64,000 nucleotides of DNA, from contig NC_092559.1 of assembly GCF_037038585.1 (NCBI RefSeq), positions 15,114,488 through 15,178,487 of the forward strand. The letters are read 5' to 3'. Source of the stretch: Patagioenas fasciata. Its lineage: Eukaryota; Chordata; Aves; Columbiformes; Columbidae. The notes below the pieces were generated by a model, which was not told the origin of the DNA, ran no database searches, and saw nothing but the letters and a program-made list of their open reading frames with translations. Below are positions 22,074 through 33,591 of the stretch, piece after piece; the stretch's first letter is position 1; each line of letters starts with the position of its first letter. The position numbers were made by a program, and so were the translations under genes.

Positions 22074-23180
22074 GTTTTAAACATCAGGTTCTCAATGAGT
22101 GCAGTAAGGACCCTGGCTTTGTTCTTCTTTGCATTCTGTATCATTCTCCAGATGATTCGGAGGACTACAAGAAAATACATCACACAAGCATATCCAATTC
22201 CTACAAAAACCCATATATGCAGATTGAGAGCTGAAAATGAAGTTTTAGGGTCTAATCGCTTTATGCTATCAGATAATGTTAGCCATTTTGACTTACAGTC
22301 CTAATTCCTACAAACTATGTAATTATTTTTCAGGGTACTAGCTAAATCCTAAATCAGGCCTTACACATTAGCTAAGACTGTTATTTTACTTCATAGCACT
22401 CATAAACACTATAATTCAATTTCAACAGTATTACACATATTTAGCACTCTGATAACAGAAAATACAGGTTCAGATATCAGCTAAGGAGATTATTTAAAGA
22501 CAATATCATAAGAATAATGAGGATCCACAATGTGCATGTAGTCACTCGCAAGAAACAAAACTAGAGGTCTTTTACTTCAGGGTACTCACAAGAAATAGTC
22601 ACTCACTCAAATAAAGAAGTGAGGTATCATTAATCCCAGGAAGTTTCCTTAGATGGTGTTCCTGTCTAAGGAAAGGACTCCAGTTTACAGACCAGCAGCT
22701 CCGAGAAGACCACTCAAAGGGTGTCTTCGGCGGGAAGCCCGTTTCATTGTTTGGCCAGATGTGGTTGTGGGCATTACAACATAGTCCAGAAGCTTCTCAG
22801 CTAGTCTGGGCACCTCCTTTGTTAAGGACCCTGTCAATTGACCGAGGGTCCCACCCCTCCTGACCCATCAGTTGGTAGAGGTGAAGTTTATTGACAACAC
22901 CTTGGTACCATTCTAGGTGTATACATGTGGGGACAGGCACAGTGAGGCACAGAAGGTGCTAAAGAGCCATCAACCTCCAAATTGAAAGCTCCCGATTTCA
23001 GGGGAACGTGTACTGCCTCACAATCCAGCCTGTGACCACAGTCATCTGACAAACTACTTTGGAGTGGTGGTGCAGTCACCTCTTGCCTCCAAAGTCAAAA
23101 GGGGGCATTCTGTTGGTGAGTTTGAATGTCCACTGTGGATCATCATACCTTATGTGTCATTTTCTTGTTGCAAATCAACC
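22074..23180 (-). other. Provirus F 3' region, possible env remnant
   Basis: It lies where env should be, between integrase and polypurine tract. A short minus-strand frame near the LTR (22183-22070) has a hydrophobic stretch followed by basic residues (MYFLVVLRIIWRMI), like a membrane anchor with cytoplasmic tail. A Cys-rich frame lies at 23079-22888. Neither is enough to call env; most of the region is AT-rich with many stops. Confidence 0.4.
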
Positions 23181-24240
23181 TACAATAGAACAGAACAATA
23201 CAAATTACAACTACTACAGTTATTAACAAATATTGGAGAAAACTGGTTAGCCATACTAATAAGGAAAACAAATGCATTGAAAGTTTTTTCACCAGTTAGT
23301 CCCCAGTGCAAATAATGTAAATCTGTATCATTCTGATATGCTAGTGCCTCTTCGTTTGGTCTCTTCTGTTTCTTTGTTGCCCTCTGCTGCAGGGACAGAT
23401 GCTGTATCTCTGGCATTAGGTCCTGCATCATGTTTGTCCAACTCATAGAAAGGTTTAACATATTTTGCAGGAAACCACTTTGGTCCTGTTGGAAGAAGAA
23501 CACAAGTATGCTCATTCCCCAGGTGATTAACTCTACAGGCCCTTGCCACTGACTGTTTTGCAGGGGATCCCAGTATAAAAGCTGTGGTCTCTGAGACAGT
23601 GAATCTGGAACACGGAAGTGTTTTTCCACTGCTGTGATAGAGGAGGGAGGCATAGTACGATTCAAAAAAATTAAAGTATATGTTGCATTGTCTAATTGTT
23701 CTTGAGGTGTCATATTCCCCTTTTTTTGTTTTAATAACATCCGTTTTAACATGGAGTGCACCTGTTCAATGATAGCCTGTCCAGTGGGAGAATGTGGAAT
23801 ACCTGTGAGATGTGAAACACCCCATTGCTGTAAAGAATATTGCATGGATCTAGCAGTGTATCCAGGACCATTGTCAGTTTTAATCTGTTGTGGTACTCCC
23901 AGCGTAGCAAAACAGCGGGTCCAGTGACACTGAATATCTCTGCTTTTCTCACTTGTATGCGCAGATGCACAAAGCATACCTGAAAAAGTATGTATAGAAA
24001 CAAGGACATATTTCAAACGGCCAAAAGATGAAACACATGTAACATCAGACTGCCAAATGTCATTAGCTGAGAGTCTGCGAGGGTTAACTCCAAGGGAGGG
24101 CGAGCTTGTAATCAGACCTTGACATTCCCGGCAAGAGCACACTATGTCTCTCGCTTGCTTGAGAGTGAGAACAAACATCTTTTTTAAGGTAGCAGCAATC
24201 TGATGGAAGAAAGCACGTGAAGCCCTGGTAGACTGGAAAC
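23180..24240 (-). pseudogene. pol: Provirus F integrase
   Basis: Most of the integrase is in one 332-codon frame (24178-23180), whose last third reads in a shifted frame. Visible: the zinc-site cysteines CSCRECQG, the first catalytic aspartate in WQSDVTCVSSFG, then TDNGPGYTARSM and GQAIIEQVHSMLKRML (D,D,E triad kept), and the C-terminal QWQGPVELITWG block. A frameshift near 23515 moves the C-terminal tail (WFPAKYVKPF) to another frame at 23549-23328. Without gag and RT it cannot act for its own element. Confidence 0.9.
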
Positions 24241-24256
24241 AGACTGTAGCTACAGT

Positions 24257-24960
24257 CTAAGAATCTTCAATTGCATTGCCTTCAGTTATGGGACCTGGTA
24301 AGGCTGTATGAGAGCGTATATGAGTAACAAACAGTGGGTGTTTGTGAAGCTGTAATGCAGTTTGCAATGATACAAACATATCAATAAGTTGCTGTTGTGA
24401 GATTTCTTTAAGAAAAGTGGAGGGGATCTGCTGCAGGACCTTGACTACGTACTCAGAATCACAAACCAAATTTAGAGGTTCCTCCCTAAAAAGCTCTAAG
24501 GCATACAAAACTGCACCAAGTTTCACTAATTGGGTTGAGCCTTCAACAATTTTAACAGAATTATGCCAATTGTTATCTTCACGCCAGACCACTACAGCTT
24601 TATGAGACTTCTCTGAACCATCAACAAAAACTGTGCGAGCATTTGGGATAGGACCGAATACAAGTACGGTCTGTGGTCTGATGTCAAAGACACGCAGATT
24701 TTGAAGCAATTTACATTTAGGCATGCCAAAAGCTATGCTGTTAAGAAAATCAGCTAGCGCAATTTGCAAGGACAGAGATTGTGAATAAAAAAAAAAAATC
24801 AAAATCTGCTTTCACAAAAGGTACATATATGACAGATGGATCACAGCCTACTAAAGCCTGAATCCATTCTCTGCCTTTTTTGATCAGAGTAACAATCAAT
24901 TCCAGGGGCTCAGTAATAGTTTTACGAAAAGAATTGGGCAAAAAAATCCATTCCAAGTAT
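24257..24960 (-). pseudogene. pol: Provirus F RT connection and RNase H
   Basis: The block 24956-24750 (MEWIFLPNSF, VIYVPFVKADF) is the RT connection domain. After a frameshift caused by an A-run near 24790, the block 24802-24257 is RNase H: TVFVDGSEKSHKA (catalytic D), ELFREEPLNLVCDSEYV (second acidic site), THIRSHTALPG. The RT palm with YMDD is missing upstream. Provirus C keeps the equivalent RNase H text at 43485-43690. Confidence 0.85.
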
Positions 24961-26758
24961 ATCAGTCTGTATTCTCATCATACTCTCCCACAATAGCCAC
25001 AGGTTGTTTCTATGTTGTAGCTATAGACAAATCTGCAAGTCCAGTTGAATGCAGTTAGTTTGTAAGGTTGTCATAAATTTATTCATCAAAGTTTCTAACT
25101 CCGTTTTGGCTGTCATATTTATTGGATATTGTTTTCCCTTACCGGATCGAAGTCCTGTTTCAGTTCTATCAGCGTAGGGTTTGCTTTACTGATACTTTGG
25201 TTGCCCATACTAGTGGAAATACAGCATCCAAAATTTCCTTGGAGATTTCTCACTTGCAGCAAGCAGATCTGCACCATCCAAGCAGATTCTTGTAGGACAT
25301 GAAACTAAACAGAATTCTCAGAAAACGTTATTTGAGATTACAATTTACTTAACAAATCTTAACCCAAGAGAGGTATAGGGCTTTCTGGCAAATACAAGAA
25401 TTCAGCTGCTAAAACTTTGTTCCAAATTTAGCATTCCATTGGTTTCAAAAAATGGTCTTTCTTTCTTTCCCACAATCTCAAAAACTAGCATGGTGAATTT
25501 ACTAAGAAGTCTCTTACAACTAGTTACCACAAGATAAGTCTATTAAAAGATTTTTGGTTTAATTTCCCAGTTTCATTAGAACTACGGATCTGCTAGGGAT
25601 GCATTTAAATTTCACCCTCAGACACCTCCATTCAGTATTACAACATTGCTGCAGTGGGGGGGAAGAGAAAACCCCCCTTTCACTGCTTTAAAAGCGGGAA
25701 GCCAGGTTTTTCTTTTTTTTTTTTTTCTTTTTCTTTCTCTTCTTGCTGCAATTTAGATACAGGCAAGGCCACGCAGGTGGCGTTATTTGCTGGTGCTAAG
25801 TGGGAGCTGTCTGGGAGCTGCCAGGGAGCTAAGTTTATCTTGCAGCTTGACACAGGCCTGAAATTTATATTGAAACAGTACAGCACAGGCCTGGGATATT
25901 TTACTTTTTTATTTTCCCATTTCATTCCAGCCATAATACACTCCATATGCAATTCTAATTAGCTGAGCAATAGTTACATTCCTCAGCCCCGTTTACCATT
26001 TGCAACGTCTTACAGATGTCAATAAACAGCATATTAACTATCAATCCATTACTTTCATTTTCCTAGATCCAAATCAGGTCATATTCTAGCAACTTTTCAG
26101 TACAACCTCCTTCGAGTTCACATCCATCATAGCATTCAGTTTTCTTTCCCATACTTCCAACAAACACATAAATTCAATGCGAATCAGAGTTTAACTACTT
26201 AAATTCTTTTCTGGTTTCAAAATTATTTAATAGCAATAAGAGCAATTACTCTAATGTATAAGGATGCATCCTAAGGGAGAGCAAGGTGGTATTTTAGTAG
26301 TGGAACCAGTTCCCATTTTGTAATTATCTCCCTAAACAAAATTTTACCATTACATTCATGCAGTAAAGAACTAAATTACTCATGATCTTCTGTATTATCA
26401 CAAAACGCACATTTTGAGTCCATGGATTCTCATTATTTAACAGTCTATGAACTTACTGTACCATATAACAGACAAAGACCTATTAAACTGTAATATGCTT
26501 AAACAGATACCTACAAAGAAAACAGGTTAATAAGGAAAAGTATCTTGCAGAGTTCAGCAAGTGTTCTATGACTTGTGTGTTATCAGTTAATTCTCTCCCA
26601 GCTTGTTGAAGTTCAGACCATTCCTCCTGTAAAACTGTCTGAAATGATTCAATGATCTGTTGTAGAGTTTTATTTTTGTCCTACTCTTCTCGCTTTAGAA
26701 ACAACAAAGTGTTATACTTCAAGGTTCTATTCTCTGGACACTTTTTCAATCACTAACA
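24961..26758 (-). other. Provirus F internal segment without PR/RT, shared with provirus C
   Basis: This region is homologous in the same relative order to 40700-43200 in provirus C on the opposite strand. Examples: the AATTTAGTTCTTTACTG block, a Lys/Glu-rich stretch (KEKEKKKKEKPG on the minus strand near 25710), and a short frame GWCRSACCKREISKEI. No protease, RT palm or Gag motif is seen. See the finding on this shared segment. Confidence 0.7.
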
Positions 26759-26853
26759 TGACCGTCCAGATCGTCATGTTAGTATTGATCTTCTTTTATC
26801 ATCCAGATGGCTGGAACTGCATATCTTGCTTTCCCACATTTTACTTTCCAACA
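26759..26853 (-). mobile_element. Provirus F 5' LTR remnant
   Basis: Only the first 95 bp of the LTR (start of U3) remain, ending AACA next to the TTAGAG duplication. The rest of the 5' LTR, primer site and gag are deleted. Confidence 0.85.
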
Positions 26854-26859
26854 TTAGAG

Positions 26860-27693
26860 TATGCAGGGATGTTGTGAGGAAGACTAAGCTCCACTTGGAA
26901 TTAAAACTGAACAGGGATGTCAAGGACAAGAAGAAGGGTTTCTTCAAATGTATCAGCAGCAAAAGGAAGATTAGGGAAAATGTAGGTCTGCTGCTGAATG
27001 AGGTGGGTGCCCTGGTGATGGATGATACAGAGAAGGTGGAATTACTGAATGCCTTCTTTGCTTCCATCTTTACTGCTAAGACTTCAGGAATCCCAGATCC
27101 TAGAGGCAGGACAAAGGAAGACTTTCCCTTAGTTGAGGAGGATCAGGTTAGAGATCATTTAGGCAAGCTGATCATCCACAAATCCATGGGCCCTGATGGG
27201 ATGCACTCACAAGTGCTAAGAGAGCTGGAAGATGTTATTGCTAAGCCACTCTCCATCATCTTTGTGAGGTTTTGGAGAAAAGGAGAGGTGCCTGAGGACT
27301 GGAAGAAAGACAATGTCACTCCAGTCTTCAGAAACGGCAAGAAGGATGACCCAGGAAGCTACAGGCCAGTGAGCCTTGCCTCCATCCCTGGAAAGGTGAT
27401 GGAACAACTGATTCTGGATGTCATCCCCAAGCATGTGGAGGAAAATAAAGTTATCAGGAGTAGTCAGCATGGATTCACCAAGGGGAAATCATGTTTGACC
27501 AACGTGATAGCCTTCTATGATGGCATGACTGGCTGGGTAGATGAGGGAAGAGCAGTGGATGTTGTCTACCTTGACTTCAGCAAGCCTTTTGACACTGTCT
27601 CTCACAACATCTTTACAGGTAAGCTCGGGAAGTGTGGGTTGGATGAGTGCACAGTGATCCATCTATCCATCGATCATGAACTGGCTGGATGAC
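26860..27693 (+). pseudogene. CR1 copy 2 RT, first part
   Basis: It is open for about 270 codons: HLELKLNRDVKDKKKGFF, NAFFASIFTAKTSG, KSMGPDGMHSQVLREL, SYRPVSLASIPGKVME, HGFTKGKSCLTN and VVYLDFSKPFDTVSHN. In the last, the alanine of the usual SKAFDTV is changed. It stops at LTR-C copy 1. This is the best kept CR1 frame in the window. Confidence 0.93.
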
Positions 27694-28845
27694 TGTCGCG
27701 GGGTGTAATTTAGGGTTCTGCTTACTGCAGAACAATGTTTAGGTTTCTTTAAAGAGAAGTGCAACTTAAAAGAGTTCGGTGGCAGGTTCACTCTATTATT
27801 TACTGCATGGGGGAAATATGCCAAGCCAAATGCGGCTTACCTTCTCTCCAGATGCCTGTACCCATTCACGAAGCAAACTTTCAGGCACCTTCCCTCCCTG
27901 ATAAACATATGCAGAGCAGACTTTCAGGAGACAAAATTATTAGAAAAATAAAATTTAATGGAGTAGAATAGAAGAAGGGCTGGCTCAAGCTGGGTACCTG
28001 CACAGAGATCTGCCTGAGCATAGAAAACTACAAACTTTTATATCTTTACAGACCATTCACACCAAGATCCAGTCCAACAGCAGGTTCTTTGCTACCCATT
28101 GGACCCTTTTTCTCTGACTCCATGTGGGCCTTTGTTTTGTTCAGTTGTAGACATTGGTTTTGGTCCATATCCTTGAAGGTGATATTTAGTCTGGATAAAT
28201 CCTTTCTTCTCAGCGAAGTGAAAAATAGGCCCCACTTTTCAGATGTCTGTAATGTCTCTCCTTTAGCCTTGGATCGTTGTTTTCCCAGAGAGTTCCATTT
28301 TCCCAGCAAAATGCAAGTTAGACTTTATCTTGGAGGCGTTTAGTGTAGTCTGCAGTTGATTTTAGTAAACACGAGCTTAAAATTTTAGCAAATCTAGTCT
28401 ACCAAGTAATATGAATCAAAGAGTATATTAAAAATCATACAACCGTATATTTCTAAATAATCCATTACATTCAGTGTGCATCTACTTAAACTAAATTATT
28501 AATATTGAACTTGAATTGGGCTCATCCACTGACCTCTGAGTAGTAAAACCATTGCCATACAGCTCACTTATTTAGCAGGGAGAGCTCAAAGTGGACTCAT
28601 CTAGGCTGTTGTATTTATAGAATGAAGTGGTTTACTCATAATCAAATTGCATACAGTAGGAAAAGTATGCACGAGACTCTCTGCACCCACAAGCCACCAG
28701 CATTCAATATGCCATTCTGCTTCCTTGTGAGTATCCTAGAAGGAGTTCTTGGCCTGGCTGCATCTCAGGTCCTTATCTCCTCTGGAGCCTGGACCAAACT
28801 GCTGCTGGTTTGGCGGGGGGGGAAGGATTGAGTGCATCCGCCATA
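27694..28845. mobile_element. Solo LTR, family LTR-C, copy 1
   Basis: The 1152-bp unit starts TGTCGCGGGG; its other end reads CATCCGCCATA where the other copies have CCACA. It interrupts CR1 copy 2 RT. Orientation is uncertain: TG...CA fits both ways, and AATAAA occurs near 27945 on plus, while a TATA-like box followed by a CTCCCTGCTAAATAAG block fits minus. A clear target duplication is not seen. Confidence 0.8.
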
Positions 28846-29299
28846 ACAACAGAGTTCATAGGGTTGTGGTCAATGGTGCAGAGTCTGACTGGAGGCCTGT
28901 AGTTAGTGGGGTTCCCCAGGGCTCAGTACTGGGTCCAGTCCTGTTCAAAAATGACCTGGATGAAGAGACTGAGTGCACCCTCAGCAAGTTTGCTGATGAA
29001 AAAAACTGCAAGGAAGGCCTGACACACCAGAAGGTTGTACTGCCATTCAGCGAGACCTGGACAGACTGGAGGACTGGACAGGGAAGAACCTAATGAAATT
29101 CAATGAGGGCAAGTGTAGGGTCCTGCACCTGGGGAGGAATAACCCCAGGCACCAGTACAGGTTATGGGTTGACCTGCTGGAAAGCGGTACTGCAGAGAAC
29201 GACCTGGGAGTCCTGGTGGACAACAGATTGGCTATGAGCCAGCAATGTGCCCAAGAAGGCCAATGGTAGCCTTGGGTGCATTAAAGAGAGTGTGACCAG
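28846..29299 (+). pseudogene. CR1 copy 2 RT, catalytic part
   Basis: It resumes with [30 protein letters not shown] and [10 protein letters not shown], so the FADD active site has become FADE. A short deletion removed the FNIFI block. It runs to [12 protein letters not shown] and [15 protein letters not shown] text, then stops at provirus E. Confidence 0.9.
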
Positions 29300-30316
29300 C
29301 CCCACACCATTTCTTTCTTGTAAGATAAAAAAAAGCTAACATACAAAATAAAAATCCCCAAACATAGTAAAATAACAATATTACTAAAAGGCAACTTTTA
29401 CTTCCTCCCCCTTTTTTTTTCTTTAAAAAAAAAAAAAAAAAGAAGGGATGATCCACCAGTGCTGATCTGGTGCTCTTTCCCATAGGTGTCAGTAGCTTTC
29501 CATGCATAAATGTTCATTGTTGTCTTTAAAACGAGGGGTACAGTGCCAGTGGTGGTAGTTTCAGGAGGGCAGGTCATCTGGTTTTGTGGAGCAGGGTTGC
29601 TGGGTCCTTGTTTTACCTTTTCTCTGGAAGAATAGCAGGGGCTTGGGGACAGAAAGTAGTAAGTCAGAGGCAACCCATTGAACTCATTTTTGGCTGAGTC
29701 TTGGACCACCTCGGCAGTGGAGAATTGATTTTAAAGGAATCAAGAGGAAAGGCGATCAGCAGACCCCCTTGACAGTTTCTGTGAGTCTCTTTAAATGAAC
29801 GCACTGGCTGCCCCCTGACTCACTGACTGGGGGTGGCAGGTCTGTTATCCGCCCTCAGGAACAGTGGGCATCTGAGGGATAATCACTGTCCCACCAGCTC
29901 AGGGCTCTGCTTCCATGCCCCCCCAAGCAAGCAGTTCATTTTTATGGGGTGCCTTCCATGCCCTAATAAGCTTTTACAAGGCCAGGGTAGACATTCCATC
30001 TATTACATCTTGGGGAATTCCCTTCTCTATTCCCTCAGCCCACAAAAGGTTTCTCTTTGTCTCTGGGACACCTAGGGGACAAGTTCGATTTACCTGCTAT
30101 TCCACTCTTGGTACAGCAGTTTTCGTTTTTGTGACTCCCCCTATCAGACCCATGCTACCACAATTAAGTTCCTGAGCCACCTCCACCCAAGTGACAGCTC
30201 GACCACCCTGGGAAACACACCCCCTCCACCCCGTGGAGACGACGCATCCCCCAAAAGGTCCCGCAGCCGCACTGCACGCAGTTTCAGTGGGTCAGGAGGC
30301 CTGACAGGATCTACAT

Positions 30317-31912
30317 TTACCAACACCGGGGAAGGCTCTTGGGGCTCTTGTGAATTAACTGGGGACAGGTGGACTTCTGTAAATCTTCAGTTAGGTGATT
30401 TACAGCGGGGGTTTCAATGCATTCTGGGTCTCCCCTTTCTAAAGGGTCCAGCTCCCCCTCCCAATAGGCAGCTCGTTGAGTTAACAACTCTCTTTGATCA
30501 TTAGCAGTCAGAAGCACACCAGGCTCTGAATACCCTTGTGCTTCCTTCTCTGAGAGCAAAATTTCATCGCCACCAGTTAAAACACATTCTGTTTCCGTTT
30601 CTTGGGCTAAGTTACTATATTTCTCCTGAATCTCTAATAAGTTGGCCACAGGGTGGCAACTTGCAGAGCCACCCCCCCCCCCCGCCCCGCTTGGCTGTTA
30701 TCAGTAGACTCAGTTTTAATGAGGGGCCTCATTGTTGCCTGCTTGTTCTTGGGATAAGATACTTCCCGGGTGATTTCCAATTATTTTGGTGGATACAGGA
30801 GTTTAAGACCCTCTTCCTCAGCCGCTTGTGCTGGGCTGGTAAAACCGGGCTCACTGTCTGGAACAGAATCAAGATTTGTCTGGTAATATTTTGCCTGCTT
30901 ATATTCTTCCAATTCAGATTGTAAGATTTTCTCCCGGTCTAATGCATCTAACAGAGCTGTAAGGAGCTGCTGAGTGGTATTGCATTCTGCAGCTAACTGG
31001 TCCTGTAGGACCTTTACCGTTTCTTGCTCTGTTTGTTTGTCCAGGTGCCTGGTGCTTTGAGCTGCCCCCGGGGCTGCTCCTAGCACTGAGCACGCTGTGG
31101 CTTTACCCTTGAGTAAATCCAAACACAGAATATTTGTGAGAGTCCCAGTTACTAGCAGATCCCCCTTATTTTCAGTGAGCCATCTGAAATATATCCATTC
31201 GCCGTCCCCCGGCTCACTTACTGGGGACGGCGAAGGAAGTTTCCCGGCTTTGAGGGGCTGTTGAATTTCTCTCTAGGAGCTGTGGGAATGACTGGCACGG
31301 CTGACACCTGAGTTACAGGGGCCGTGGGGGTGTATTGCTTTCCTGGTTGATCTGTATCTTCTGATTTACACATCTTTACAAGCAGCTGTAAATTGGGGAA
31401 GGGCAAGCCATCCATCACTTCTCGGGGAATACCTTTATCCAGTCCTAATTTCCAACACTGATGCCTCAAACCTATCCCCATAAATTTCTTGTCTCGGGGG
31501 CGAGGGAATTTTACCTCTGTTTCAGTTCGGCACACCGCTACTTGAGACTTAACCTCTTTTCCAATGAAACCCATACGCTGGTCATAATTAATCAACTCCC
31601 GTGCAACCTTCCCCCAAGAGAGACTCGGTCCAGCCTGAGCCTTACAACCCCCTGCCCAGTTTCTTTTTCTTTCTGGGCAGCTATCAATGCTGCTCCCAAA
31701 ACAGCACAGATCATGGCTTTACCTTTTCCAAGTTTAAACCTGTGTTGGTTTTTTTTTTTTGCCAAGTCCCTTATTCGCTGAGTTACAATATCTGGAGACA
31801 ACCAACATCCAGAGGCCCACTTAAGACCCTCAGGGGTCAGGCAAGGCTTATAATCTTTTAGTAAATTCAACAGCAGGGAGCAGTCCAGGTCTGGCTTAAC
31901 CTGGGATGCCAT
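30317..31912 (-). pseudogene. gag: Provirus E gag remnant
   Basis: The frame starts at 31912, 91 bases after the primer site. Four minus-strand blocks in shifting frames follow: 31912-31592, 31595-31218 (KEVKSQVAVCRTETEVKF, GLDKGIPREVMDGLPFPN), 31122-30781 (a glutamine- and leucine-rich probable coiled coil, LQDQLAAECNTTQQLLTALL) and 30649-30317. The motif KGKAxxCxVLGAAxxAAQ occurs twice (about 31710 and 31100), hinting at an internal duplication. I assign gag from position and style, not from a zinc knuckle, which I do not see. Confidence 0.65.
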
Positions 31913-32003
31913 GACCCACTGCTGGAGAACGCGGCACAGACTAATCAGTCCTCCTTTGAAACCTCTGGCTCCTATCCCCCCTCTAAACTGCTTCTCACAG
32001 AAT

Positions 32004-32021
32004 ATCCCACTTCTGACACCA
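32004..32021 (-). promoter_or_regulatory. Provirus E primer binding site
   Basis: The minus strand reads TGGTGTCAGAAGTGGGAT eight bases after the LTR end. From memory this fits a tRNA-Leu-type primer site; the tRNA assignment is not certain. Confidence 0.7.
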
Positions 32022-32029
32022 AATAAAAC

Positions 32030-33099
32030 TGTCCCAACCCAACAGATGGGATGAGGGATGAGTTAACTCTGAACGCGACACACGCCCTTACTCAACAGAT
32101 GAGACCAGGTGTGAGTTAACTCTGGGTTAATTCTGTGCAGTTACGTGAAGTGAATGACAGACAATCACTCCAGGGGTCCTATTTAATTATGAGTTTTACT
32201 AGAAGCACGTGTTGGAATATTAATAACAGCGAATAGTGGCTTGGCAAAAGTATTTTGTGATATCACAGAACTTATCAATACGTTAACAGCAAGAGTCCTT
32301 CTACTAGCAATGTATTGGCAACCATTAGTAGCTATAACACAAAATTTAACAAGAATCCAACAGCAGAGCTTAAGATGATGTTACTCTTATATGTTGAAAA
32401 GGAAAAGAGAGAAAGAAAGTGGTAGAGAGGGAAGGAAAACTAAGGTATAAGAAAGAGAGAAAGAGAGTAATATATCACCAGTCACAGAAGGAGAGACACA
32501 GAAATAGGGATATAGAAAAATGGAGAGAAGGAAAGAGCAGAGAGAAAGGAAGAAAGAAAAGGGTAAGGGATCTAGCCACTCTTACGGCTCCGCAGCATGG
32601 ATGACAGGACTTGTACGATGTTGTATGGCCTCCGGTGTCCCGCAGGGAGGATGCTGGGGTTTGTAGTTCAGGAGCGCAGCACCCTCCGGTGTCTGGTCTG
32701 GTTCCCGCGGCGAGGCTGGTGCACGGAGGGTCCTGAGGGTGAGTTCCCTGTTAGTGCTGTTTTAGGTGAGCTTTTTTATAGCTCTCAGAGTAGAGGAAAG
32801 TCTGGGGGGAAGGGGTGATTGTGAAAGATTGTCAAGTCTCGACAAATCCTGGGCCATGTTGAAGGGTCTCAGCTTTTCCCCTTTCTTTGCCAAGCTGGGC
32901 ATATCAGAAGATGGAGCTATGTGCCCTACAGCTCATCCCCTACCTCCGGTATCAGCCAGCCAGCGTGGTCTGTGGCTCGTTAGCTTGTCGTTGATATGTA
33001 AATTGCAGTTCACCCTATACTGAATGTGTCATCCGTTGTGGCTGGATGAACTAGTTTCGCCACAATGTTTTCAGCCATTATCCTTATCAATACACAACA
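32030..33099 (-). mobile_element. Provirus E 5' LTR (family LTR-E, copy 2)
   Basis: The 1070-bp LTR starts TGTTGTGTATTGATAAGG and ends GTTGGGACA on the minus strand. It matches copy 1 (6926-8027) along its length, including the CT-rich (here GA-rich) tract at 32390-32570. Confidence 0.9.
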
Positions 33100-33591
33100 G
33101 AGGTTATCCTTCCCCTCTACTCTGCCCTGGTGAGGCTGCATCTGGAGTACTCTGTCCAGTTCTGGGCTCCCCAGTTTAAGAAGGAAATGGAAATACTGGA
33201 GGAAGTCCAGCAGAGAGCTACAGAGATGATTAGGGGTCTGGAGTATCTTTGTTATGAGGAAAGACTGAGAAAGCTTGTTCTTTTCAGCCTGGAGAAGAGA
33301 AGGCTGAGAGAGGACCTTATTTATACTTATAAAGATCTCAAGGGTGGGTGCCAAGAGGATGGGACCAGACTCTTTTCAGTGGTGCCCAACGACAGGATGA
33401 GGGGCAACGGGCACAGGCTGAAACGTAGGAGGTTCCATCTGAATACGAGGAGAAGCTCATTTACTTTGACGGTGCCAGAGCACTGGAACAGGCTGCTCAG
33501 AGAGGTTGTGAAGTCTCCTTCTCTGGAGACATTCAAAACCTGCCTGGACGCATTCCTGTGCAATCTGGTCTAGGTGAACCTTCTTTAGCAG
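33100..33591 (+). pseudogene. CR1 copy 2 ORF2 C-terminus
   Basis: It is open for 147 codons (33130-33573): [53 protein letters not shown] and [12 protein letters not shown]. This is the conserved CR1 C-terminal region and the normal end of ORF2. Confidence 0.92.

Larger units (their letters stand above)
21531..26853 (-). mobile_element. Provirus F (class II, minus strand)
   Basis: The outer ends are flanked by TTAGAG (21525-21530 and 26854-26859), so this is one integration into CR1 copy 2. On the minus strand the order is: a 95-bp remnant of the 5' LTR, a segment without recognisable gag, protease or RT palm, RT connection, RNase H, integrase, an unclear 3' region, polypurine tract and a complete 3' LTR. 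PBS and gag are deleted. Its internal part is homologous to provirus C (39025-44900), although the LTRs differ. Confidence 0.9.
29300..33099 (-). mobile_element. Provirus E (class I, 5' LTR plus partial gag)
   Basis: On the minus strand: 5' LTR 33099-32030, primer site 32021-32004, gag frames 31912-30317, then about 1 kb without recognisable genes. The 3' half and 3' LTR are missing, and about 10 bp of CR1 target were lost at the left end (29299). The CR1 text resumes at 33100. The 1-kb left part contains an A/T homopolymer block near 29408-29444. Confidence 0.85.

Noticed and set aside
24257..24802. RNase H frame as a host RNase H1 gene
   Set aside because: It adjoins RT connection and integrase text in a provirus flanked by a 6-bp duplication, so it is retroviral.
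25654..25962. Zinc-knuckle-like CFKSGKPGF on the plus strand
   Set aside because: It lies antisense to provirus F and lacks the full CCHC spacing; the poly-T run next to it makes low-complexity protein.
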